The position numbers were made by a program, and so were the translations under genes. Below, piece after piece: positions 34,216 to 43,481 of a DNA stretch of 64,000 nucleotides (its first letter is position 1; every line of letters starts with the position of its first letter). Below the pieces are notes generated by a model. That model had not been told where the DNA came from. It saw nothing but the letters and a program-made list of their open reading frames with translations, and made no database searches. The DNA lies in the NCBI RefSeq assembly GCF_036370855.1, contig NC_088113.1:18620501-18684500 (forward strand), read 5' to 3'. The DNA is from Dromaius novaehollandiae (lineage: Eukaryota > Chordata > Aves > Casuariiformes > Dromaiidae).

Positions 34216-37200
34216 CTAAAAATCAAAATACAAAAATGATTATGTTTAATGTAGATATTTATGCAAGATAGTGTTTTTCAAGACACTAGTGAAATGAAAA
34301 CATACATTACACCTTTAACAGGAAGTGATGGGGCCATACAAGCATCTCTGCAAGCAAGTTTTCTATACACACACCATCCGCTCTCTTAAGATAATTAGCA
34401 GAGCCAGAATTACTCCTGGGCTGCAAATACAGATGTGGTGGCATGGGAACTGCTTATAGGGCATGTAGCCCTCTACTACTCTCACAGGCTTTGAGATTGT
34501 GAGGGTAATGCAGGTGTGAATTAAAAAAAAATTTTTTTAAAGGAATGTTCAATGTTACGTTGGTCCTTTATAAAGTAAATAGCATCCAGCAAAAGCCTTG
34601 CGTGTGCTTTTAGCTATGTTCTGATGGATTTAGAATAGTTCACATTTTTATCAAGAACAAAAATGAAGTTAGATTTAAAACCTTTTTCAGAGAGTCTCCA
34701 TGTCTTTCATGAATATACTTCAGAAATGCAGTTGTCCATTGTAAAGTTGTTGCCTTATCAGTGTCAGCAGTACAGAATGGAACCAGAAGATTCAGTTCAT
34801 CACAACAAATCCGAATTCTGCGCCTACAAAAAAAAAAAAAAACAAAGGTTATCACCCTGATGGGAGAGAAGAAAGGAAAAAAGAAGAGGGGGGAAAAAAA
34901 AAGAAAAAAAAAAAGAAAAAAAAGACTACTCACATGTGCTACCAGTCATGGCCTTTGGGGGACTTTTCTTTATCTTTTATTAGCTACAAACTTCATGTTT
35001 GTGTATTAGCCATGTTATATGCGAGTTATCTTTATAGATTTGTTAAACATTTTGAATTATCTCCTCTTTTTCTCACAGAGTAAAAAATAACAAAAAGCCC
35101 ACCATCCATTTTTTTCCTCTAACACTTCATCCCCTGCACTGCTTTTTCTTATAAGTAAAACAAAGTATGTCAAATTTACCTTTTACTCTGGATAATGCTG
35201 GCAGTATTACAGTATCAGTATTTTAGGCTTCAAAAACTTTGTCCTGCAGCTCCACATAGAAATTTACCTTCTGTCTCTCTCCATGCGGTTATGCCTTTCC
35301 CTTCGCTGAGAGATTCCTTCCTGGGTCCCACCTTGTACCTGTACACTTGAATTTGACTGGGCTGACTGCCAAGGACCCTGTGCAGATGCAGTACTTTGGG
35401 TATCACGCATATTTTGAATTTCACTAAGAGGTTTTCGATCTACATTTGTATCCAGTGGGCTTATTCGGCTGCGACTTCTCTTATTTATTGCTTGCTTGCA
35501 TAAGGCGTCTTCTTTGTAAAATAAAGAGGAAAAGAAGAACCTTTTTTATAACCCTTCTATTATTGTTGTAATTCTGATCAAATATTGATCACTTAAAATT
35601 TATTTTTTGTCATTTTACTTATGTGGAATAATCTTTGAAGCTTTATTTCCATCCTAGATTGACTCTTATAGCAACATACGTCATTAGGAAGCCCTAATCC
35701 TAATGCACTGCTTTCTGATGAAAATTCACCTTGTTTCTATTTTCTTGGGGAACTTATTGAGCTATGCCTCCTGTAATAAACATTTGAGGAAGTCCTTTAA
35801 ATGTTCTCAAGTTTGATATCAACTGGATCTGCTATACCAACTTTTGGGTCAAAAAGTGTGGACAGAATTCAATTACTTAGACAAGGCCCAAATTTTCAAA
35901 GGTACTTTGCAGCCTCAGGTTTTCTCATTTCAAGCTAGCAGCGCTTAACAATTTTGAAAGTAAAGCTAAATTTTGTGTTGAACATTTTTTTGAGAAATCT
36001 AGTCCCATATTACCTATAGCATGTCTCAGACATAGTGACATCTCATATGAGTCAGTAAAATCATATTCATTACAGAAAACACACAAATTATTCAGAAAAA
36101 AATGCAGATTTGAAAATGAAGGGCACAGAAAGCAAAGTGAAAAGAAGCTAAATGGTTTACCTCCAACTTTAATCCAAACTTGCTCAGGCAAAGCTTTACT
36201 CCTAGCACCTACTGTCTGTTTCGTGGATTCAATTTCCTGATGATAACAGAAAGAGAATGTTCTTGGTAACCCAAGGTCTTGATGTTTGGCAGCTTCTAAA
36301 ATAGTGCACGATGTTCCAGAGGTCTGTGAAAAACAAAAAAGAAAATACTTAGAGGATTTTATATATACATACACACAGAAAGAAGAGATTATTTTGATAT
36401 TCAGGTGAACTTCTTAAGTCCATGATTCAATGTATTGTGTCAGAACAAATGCCAATTATTTCTGCATCCCAGTCTTGGGATTTTTAACAGCATTTTCTGA
36501 CATTTCCTGAGTGCCATGCTATTATTCTTGCTGCACAGGTTATTTTGAGTGGGGAAGAAAAAAAAGCTTTTTTTCATCAAAATGAGTTAGAAGAAAAGGA
36601 ACCAGAAAATTGTCCTTGCTAAGCATTTCCTTCTTGTCTTGTACAGATGAAGGTTATACACACACAGACTCAAGAAAAAAGATATCTTCCTAGTAAGACA
36701 TCTAAAGTATTACTGATCATGTTACCTGGATGCACATTATTACAAAAAATGTAACTGCCACGCAGTTGGTTGGAGTAAGTACTTTTGATGGTCTTAAAGA
36801 TTAACGTAAGAATAAACAAATTACATCACTGTAAATCATTCTTATCATGCCTATTCAAACTAATCAAAAACCAAAAAGCATTCAAACATTTTCACACAAA
36901 CCTCTAGAATTATGTTACACCTAAAAGGTGTAAGTTAACATTGTCAGCATTGGAAATTAGCGTGGTTGTTAATGGCGCTGACACCTGGAATACGCAGAGG
37001 TAGAAGACACCACTCGGGACCAAGGTCATTAGATGTTTATCACCGTGAAATCCCCGAACCGCAAGGGAAACGCCCCAGGCACCTTGCGGGAAAGCGACTG
37101 GGCTATCCCAGGCACCACAGAGCATCGGCCCATGGTGAGGTTCAGGGGGGCGAGGGCTTAAGGCAAACTAATAGGCTACAATATGGGGTACTGTGCATGC

Positions 37201-39038
37201 ACTGCAGATAACAAGGGAAGCGATAATTCTTTAGGAGTATGTGAGTCCAAATTGACTCCTATGTGGCACAAGTCTAAGGGTCGTGACCTGCCCTCCCTCA
37301 CGGATTCTGCACACTAAGTGTTTTGCAGCTGGAATAGCTCCTGTCTCCTCACCCATCCTCCACCGTTTACCCACTACAACGGTATAACTAGCAAAGGAAA
37401 TAGTACCTACCTGTATTTGTGAAGGATTAGCACTTCCAGTACTAGAACATGCGTTCATAGTAAATAATGGATATGTGAACTGTAAAGCAGTAGTTGCAGC
37501 TGCAGCCTTACTTTTCACTAATGTAGCACACTTACTCTGGTGCTGGTGAAGAGGAACACCCACCAGTTCTGATGGCTGCCGGATCAATGTTACTAAACTT
37601 AAAAAAATCAAAAAAACAAAAAACACACACACACATGCAAGATTGACTACTTGAAAATGAGGAAGGCAGAAAAATATACAGGTACACACACATCTAGTAA
37701 CTATCATCAAGAAAAAAACCCTTCATTTACTATAAATACAAATCATTATTATCGGCTAGCACCTACTTCGGTGACAAAATAAGATCAGCTGAGGAAAGTA
37801 TTCTGTACAGTAACATTTCTGCTTTATACTCCAGTAAAATGTTTTGTCAGCACACTAATACAGTTACAGGGCCAGATTCTAAAACAGGAGTTTTGCAGGA
37901 AGATTTTCCCATAGCCAGGCCTCCAAACTACATCGTTAATCAATTTCTAATACTTTGTTATGATCTAAAATCTACCTTGCTTTTAGCAAGTAACATGTTA
38001 AAACTAGGCAATGTTCTTCTCTCACCTTTACCACTTTATTTTTGATAACAATGGCAATGTAAATAAAGTAATTCATTTTGTATCTATTTTGTAACTATTT
38101 TTATTTATGCATTATACAGATAGGCCTAATCTGAGGTTAACAGAGTTGCAGCTGTGTTTTACTGGCACAGTTTAAAAAGCCCAACTCCTCATTTTGCATA
38201 GAAGAAACAGCACTGCTCATAGGTTTAACTCAGCAAATCAATTTTGAGCTATATGAACATACATAGCTTAACAATATAAACTAAAATTAATTCCAACACA
38301 CTTGTTAAGAGTTACAGCAGATTCTTGGGGTTCTTGGCATCTGGGGTTTTCTGTCTGGATGCTGTTGAATCTGTCTTCCAGTCGAACTCTGACTGCAGAC
38401 TTAGCTCTAGACTCTGGTGCCGGTGCTGAACTGTCAGCAAGGACGTTTTCTTTATTCGTCCCAACAACATTGTCACCGTGTTTAACTCTTACTAAACTGC
38501 GTCCTGGGACTTCTACAGAGCTACTGTTAGGCGTTTTATCTGTTTGGTTCAGAGGGAGACTGGATTCACTAAGTAACATCATTCTGAGCTCCTGAAAGTC
38601 AATATGGCCCATGCACGGGTTTGAACTGAGCAAACTGCTGTCAGACGGTACTCCTGACTGACAGATCACTGGGTAAAGTGACTGGTTCCCAGCGCTGTTT
38701 GACGAATACCCATCTTGACTGGTGTTCAGCGAGGCCTGGTGCAAAGGGGGATCTGCAGAATTACCAGCTGAGAAGAAAGCAGAATTGAGCCTAGCTTCCA
38801 CTTCACCTTCGCTAGCTTGTGCCTCCATATGGGAATAAAGTATGTGCTGCAGCTGGGTGTACTCTATTTCCGTCATCTCCACCAGGCTGAGGTCTGTGGT
38901 GGTGAAGCTAAGATTTTGCTCACCAAAGGAGACGTCACTCGAGCCTCCAGGTCCAACAGCAAGCGGAGCAGGATCGGCAGCACTAGCTGTGCTTGGAGGG
39001 ACGGAGGGCTGAGCTTCCTCCGGGGCTGATCCCGACAT
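34096..39038 (-). CDS. TCFL5: Transcription factor-like 5 (bHLH), complete coding region
   Basis: Six exons joined on the - strand give 1,593 nt, 530 aa plus stop. The N-terminus keeps the family block LSFTTTDLSLVEMTEIEYTQ (from about residue 43), then GHIDFQELRMMLLSE and VRVRLEDRFNSI. The middle carries VTLIRQPSEL, ALQFTYPLF and LEAAKHQDLGLPR. The bHLH domain (about 432-491) reads RRERHNRMERDRRRRIRICC then TDKATTLQWTTAFLKYIHERH. The basic region has His5, Glu9 and Arg13, the class that binds CACGTG. Human TCFL5 is, from memory, 500 aa with the same exon pattern. The protein is a nuclear E-box factor best known from spermatocytes. The ATG at 39,036-39,038 is chosen because the conserved block follows in frame and the human protein also starts MSG. 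Confidence 0.96.
34682..34823 (-). CDS. TCFL5: TCFL5 exon 5 (helix-loop-helix)
   Basis: Residues 444-491: RRRIRICCDELNLLVPFC to HERHGDSLKK. A very long pyrimidine tract precedes the acceptor tttgtag. The donor AAG|gtttta is weak at +3 to +5; without splicing the protein would end VLNLTSFLFLIKM. Confidence 0.93.
34827..34925. repeat. Purine-rich low-complexity tract (A/G)
   Basis: On the + strand almost only A and G from 34,863 on, with an A run next to TCFL5 exon 5. On the transcribed - strand this is an extended C/U tract before the exon 5 acceptor. Confidence 0.85.
35268..35511 (-). CDS. TCFL5: TCFL5 exon 4 (linker and basic region)
   Basis: Residues 363-443: EDALCKQAINKRSRSR, then a Gln/Ser-rich linker to SQRRERHNRMERDR. 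The acceptor is caaagaag, a NAGNAG pair; the upstream AG is chosen because it preserves the length of human GEAALCKQ. Donor gtaaat. Confidence 0.94.
35512..36160 (-). other. TCFL5 intron 3
   Basis: AT-rich; nothing recognised. Confidence 0.7.
36161..36323 (-). CDS. TCFL5: TCFL5 exon 3
   Basis: Residues 309-362, TSGTSCTILEAAKHQDLG to PEQVWIKVG, plus one nucleotide. Acceptor tttttcacag, donor gtaaac. Confidence 0.95.
36324..37410 (-). other. TCFL5 intron 2 with CpG-rich block
   Basis: Mostly AT-rich, but 36,961-37,160 has about 12 CpGs and higher GC. No conserved reading frame or RNA fold that I can name. Confidence 0.6.
37411..37597 (-). CDS. TCFL5: TCFL5 exon 2
   Basis: Residues 246-308, from NLVTLIRQPSELVGVPLHQ to NPSQIQ. 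Acceptor ttttttaag, donor gtaggt. Leaves phase 0. Confidence 0.94.
37598..38301 (-). other. TCFL5 intron 1
   Basis: AT-rich, with a short CA tract near 37,623-37,635; no other feature seen. Confidence 0.7.
38302..39038 (-). CDS. TCFL5: TCFL5 exon 1 (coding part)
   Basis: Residues 1-245 plus two nucleotides. Ends AAC AA before donor gtgtgt; joining to exon 2 restores NNLVTLI, which matches the human protein. Much less GC-rich than the adjoining CpG island. Confidence 0.94.
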
Positions 39039-39334
39039 GACTAAAGCAATCCTAATCAGTTACCAACGTATCTTTCAACAGCAAACTGCAAAACATGTAA
39101 AAGTTATCTCTAACATCCATTAAAAAAAAAAAAAGGAAGTTGCACCTAATACTGACTCCGTAACTGCAACACCACAAGGAAACCAGGTGGGGAAGGGGCT
39201 CCTCACAGAGCGGGACCGCTCGGCCTAGCCGCCGGCTCCTCCGGCCCCTCTGTGCCCGGGCGAAATCCTCCCCCGCCGGCGCCGGCTGCTCGCAGGACAC
39301 CGGAGCATCGACCACCTGCCAACGCCAGGCCTCC

Positions 39335-39353
39335 GGGCGGGGCGGGGCGGGGC
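39335..39353. promoter_or_regulatory. Tandem GC boxes (SP/KLF type)
   Basis: Repeated GGCGGGG units, with four G runs separated by single C, which also meets the simple G-quadruplex pattern. Confidence 0.65.
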
Positions 39354-39507
39354 CCCCTCAGGGCCCCCCGGGCCGCGAGGGCTGACAGAAGCCGCGGGGC
39401 GCCGCCCGTCCCTCAGCCCAGCAGCGGGCTCCGCCGCCCGCGGGGTGACGGCCGCTTCCCTCCACCCGCCCCGGCGCTGCGGGGACGGGGGGAGGCGGCT
39501 CCCTCCG

Positions 39508-39537
39508 CTCGCCTCGCCTCGCCTCGCCTCGCCTCGC
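39508..39537. repeat. (CTCGC)6 pentamer repeat
   Basis: Six exact CTCGC units inside the TCFL5 CpG island, likely length-variable. Confidence 0.95.
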
Positions 39538-39661
39538 CGCCGGGCAGCGGCCAAACGCCGGCGGCACCCCGCGGGCAGCGGGAGCGGGGCCAGGGGGGCG
39601 CGCGCCGCCGCCGCCCGCAACCGCCGCGAGGCCGCTGTGCGCAACCGCCGCCCGCCGCGCC

Positions 39662-39667
39662 CACGTG
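39662..39667. promoter_or_regulatory. Canonical E-box CACGTG
   Basis: CACGTGAC in the CpG island. It suits class B bHLH factors (USF, MYC/MAX, and by its basic-region residues TCFL5 itself). Confidence 0.6.
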
Positions 39668-39675
39668 ACCGCCGC

Positions 39676-39685
39676 GCGCATGCGC
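39676..39685. promoter_or_regulatory. NRF1-like palindrome
   Basis: GCGCATGCGC, the core of the NRF1 consensus, 8 nt past the E-box. Confidence 0.55.
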
Positions 39686-39830
39686 CGAGCGGCCTGCGCC
39701 AGCCGCCCTGCGCCGCGGCGACCGCGGCTTCTCGCCTCAGGTGCCCCCCCCGCCCCCCGGCCCGGCCCGGTCGCCGCCGACGGCCGCCGCCGGGCTCGGG
39801 GTGGGCTTCCTCGGCGTGGTTTTGGGTTTA

Positions 39831-41740
39831 CCGTTTCCCTCCGTTTGGGGCTGTGGCAAACCAGCGCAGCGGGGCGACAGGAGAGGCTGCTTCAGCGTGG
39901 CACCGCCGCGCCCTCACCCATGGGCACAGCGGGGGTTTCGCTGACGCAGGGCTTACGACTTTGTCAGCACACGGGCTTTTTGCTTGTGGGACCAAGTTTT
40001 ATGTCCGTAAGGTTATTTTAGGAGTGCGGCAGTAGAGCTCAGCAGGGCCCAGCTGTCCAGGAGCACAAGGCGTGTTGATTTTCAAGGCGGGGTGGGCTAA
40101 GTCAGTCCTAGTGTTGTTAAAAAAAAAAAAAAAAACCAAAACAACTCCGTTGGGACTCAGAGATCTTGGAGGGCGAGTAATCCTCTGTCCATGTTGTTCT
40201 GTTTTCTGAACTTAAGCTACTGCTCAGTACTCTCACCTTCTAATTGGCACTAGTGGGTGATAGCACGGACAGTATAAGGGAGGCTTGGAGGGAAAATTGT
40301 AAGAGAAAAAAAAAATGTAACACTTCCACCTTGTTTCCTTGTTCCAGGATATACTCGTCTCCCTGCTTTATTTCCAGCAAGAATTGTGCTCCGAAGCAGG
40401 AGCGTTTTTCCCAGTGTCCTGTACACAGGTTCAATGGGGATAGCGTAAGAATCCATTGCCCTGGATTTTCTGTAATTTGATCATCTAACTTTACAATAAA
40501 CACTTCAGTAGTTCACCAGTGTGTAGAAAAGTTCCAGTTTTCTCCATCGCAAGTTTTGCTCGCAGACATCATGTGAATGCGTCCACAGTGAGTCGTTCTC
40601 CACATGACGAGCATCTAACGCCTGCGAGCAGTGCGCTTGTACATTCTGTCTCTATTATGTATCTACTCGTGGTTGTGCTTTTCAGTATTAAAAACAGATG
40701 CCTAGTATGGGAGCCAGATTATAGAAACAAGCCAGAAACAAGGCACAAAAATAATATTCTAATTTTTAAAAGGAACAAACCAAAAAAAAGCCAACTTTCC
40801 AAAATCTTTACTCCCTTCAGGAAGTTCAAAAATCAGTTTTCTTGACCTCATTCCTTTAATGAGGTAAGCACTCAGTAAAGGTAAAATATGCCAGTGTTCT
40901 CCATGCTGAACTGTACCGTATCACATGAAGTATAGCCAAAGTCTGAAAGTTACATTTGTGACTTCCCTTGAGAAAAAAAAGCAGAAATTTTAAAAGCAGT
41001 TTTGTGCATGTTGGACTTTATGTGCACTTTTTCCCTCCACAGTCTCCTTTAGTATGTATGAATTTTGTATATTACAGTCTTTTATAGATACACTATTCTT
41101 TGTATTGTTCTAGACGTTTCAGAGGCATTTACGTAAGAATTTAGCAAAATACACTTTCAAAAGCTAATTTAGCTAAGTATACACAAAGGTCAAAATAGTT
41201 GTTTCATGCTAATCAAAAGTTTGATTAAAGCTATAGAATCCCTTATTTTCCCTTTCTTGCAATGAATAATAATAATAACTCAGTACCATTTTTAGTCTCT
41301 GTGACTAGTTAAATTGTTACGCTCATTTCAGTCTAGATTTTGATGTCCACTGCAGTGCAGAACATAGGAACCTTGCTGCAAAATCCAAGTGCAGCTCATA
41401 AATCATATAAAGCTGTGGTTAAGAAATAAAACAGCAGTATTTGTGTATACAATATAGTGTCTGTCTGCATGCAATTGAATTTTCTGCTGTTAGATCTGTA
41501 GGAGAATGCATTTACTGTTCCTAGATCTGTGAACAGATTCCCAAAACTGATACGTGGTAATGGAATAGTTGGTATCAATGTCCTCAAAACATCACCTTTC
41601 CTTAAACAATTAGGAAACAAAATCTGCATACCATCAGTTTCTTGTTGTGACTCCTCTGTGACTTGTTGAGAAGTAACAGTGATATTTAGAAAATAATATA
41701 CAGATACAAATTTAAGAAAAAGACAATAGTACTCTGTAGA
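39831..41740. other. Intergenic DNA between TCFL5 promoter and DIDO1 3' end
   Basis: Contains a 17-A run (40,119-40,135). No gene, conserved ORF or clear element; the left end trails off from the CpG island. Confidence 0.65.
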
Positions 41741-41742
41741 TG

Positions 41743-43481
41743 TTTATTCTACTTACAGTAACAAAAACCTGTGAAGTCCCATATTTTAATGTACAGTGAT
41801 ATATTCTGCCATATAAAATACAATTTACAGAAATTTCTATCAAGTAAACCTAAACAAACACACTCGATTTTTGCATACTTTTATGTATGTCTTTAAATTA
41901 GAAACATCTTATTAAAAAAAAAAAATCTTACACCATAGTAGATGTTTGTATTTAATATCACCTCTCTGCATTTTAATGTTTTGTTTACAGGTTCAGAATA
42001 CAGATCATCATTTCAACCAGCAAATCCTTGATGTGTAAGGACTTCGAAGATGCACCAGTATAAACTGTAAAATCTGTAGTGACATACATGGCATAAATGC
42101 TACTTGTAATGTAGACTTCAAGATGCAAATGTTTATAGGAATCTAATTTTACATTTGCAAAACTATTTTATAAAAATAACAAAATATTTACCCAACTGTT
42201 AATTTACATGGTCAAATAAATTAGCAGGGTTTTCTTTATTTCAGACTTTAGAATTACGTACTTGAAGAATACATGAAAAGTAGCAGTGTACTGTATTTCA
42301 CAGTGAAAACTTCCCCTCTTGAATCACAACATTTAGCATTACCACTCTTTCAAGTTTTATGCAGTTACACCTTTTTCAGTGGACAGTTTTATATACACCA
42401 TCAGCATAAGTAGGGTCTGACAAAAACCAGTGACACGTTTGTTTTCAGGAGCAAAACACTTTTAGACTGGAAAGTACAAGAAAAATGGAGAAATTTCTTA
42501 AGTTTCTGGCAACATTCTGGGAAAAAAAAAGATCCAACTAAATCAGTATAACCAAGTTAGAGATGTAATGGCCTATTTAACCACCTTATTTTTCTTTCCT
42601 TTGATACACTAATTCATTTATAGTCTTTAACTCTTTGCCAATAAATGTTTGATGTTTTTAAAAGTTGCTGGTTATAAAGGTGCTACTTTTATATGCTCTT
42701 TAATTATAGTTTTGTAAAAATGCAACATTTAAAACTCATCAGCCTCGTGAAAAAACTAAGTAGGACTTGTTTCTTGGTTGTACACTTAACAGATGGATTC
42801 CAAAACACAAAATACCTGTATATAAAAAGGAAGATAGTGCACTTTAAGCTTATAACATTCCATTTTCAAATTCTCCGTCAGTTACAAATAATTAATAACA
42901 CTGTTCTTGTGCAGCCTTGTCCTAAATACACACGACCCATCCATTGTAAAATAAACAAGACGGCAATATTGGACTCCTTTTATAAAGTGTGTGCTGTAGG
43001 AACAACTTTGACACCAAAATATCACATAAATGAGATGTAAAGGTATGGCTCCTAAGGTCTTGATTAAATTCTCTTATAAAATTACAATTCAAGTTACTGG
43101 AAAACATAACTTTATAATCTTAAAAAGCAATATGCTCTTCTTAGACTTTTTCCATTTCTGTATTGTAAATGGAAATTTTAAGATAAAGATGCAAGTAGAA
43201 AAAACAAAGTTTCAGAACAGGTAACGCTGTGAATTTTTTTTGTAAGAAAAACATTATGCACAAAATGCAGCAAGTGAAAGTCCAGTATGTTCTTGCCTTT
43301 TATCTATTTGAACATTTTCATTCAGTTGTTCAAAAACTGCTAATTTGTCAGTCCATTTTGTAAGGCTAGTATTACAACAGCATTTTTGTAAAGGTGAGAA
43401 TATACAGTATACACAAAAGACCCCGAGTCAGTTCTTGTTATGTAATGTAAATTATTTATGGAAAATAACTTCGAAGTATTT
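41743..43481 (-). other. DIDO1: DIDO1 3' UTR (extent approximate)
   Basis: AT-rich sequence after the DIDO1 stop. On the - strand AATAAA occurs at 42,235-42,240 and 41,743-41,748, which would give UTRs of about 1.25 or 1.75 kb. The chosen boundary is the more distal signal. Confidence 0.5.

Larger units (their letters stand above)
39190..39830 (-). promoter_or_regulatory. TCFL5: CpG-island promoter of TCFL5
   Basis: Very GC- and CpG-rich block directly upstream of the TCFL5 start codon. It carries GC boxes (39,335-39,353), a CACGTG E-box (39,662-39,667) and a GCGCATGCGC palindrome (39,676-39,685) of NRF1 type. No TATA box seen, as usual for such promoters. The transcription start cannot be placed from sequence. 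It may also fire towards the + strand, but no conserved gene starts there. Confidence 0.8.

Noticed and set aside
34827..34925. A/G tract as the poly(A) tail of a retroposed gene
   Set aside because: It is the complement of the pyrimidine tract of a genuine acceptor; no retrocopy body is attached.
36966..37211. 81-codon + strand ORF in TCFL5 intron 2
   Set aside because: Basic, composition-driven and without a recognised domain; kept only as a CpG-block observation.
39225..39681. Several overlapping GC-rich ORFs on both strands (up to 196 codons) in the CpG island
   Set aside because: Arg/Pro/Ala-rich translations arise from high GC and lack of stops; no family resemblance, and all frames look alike.
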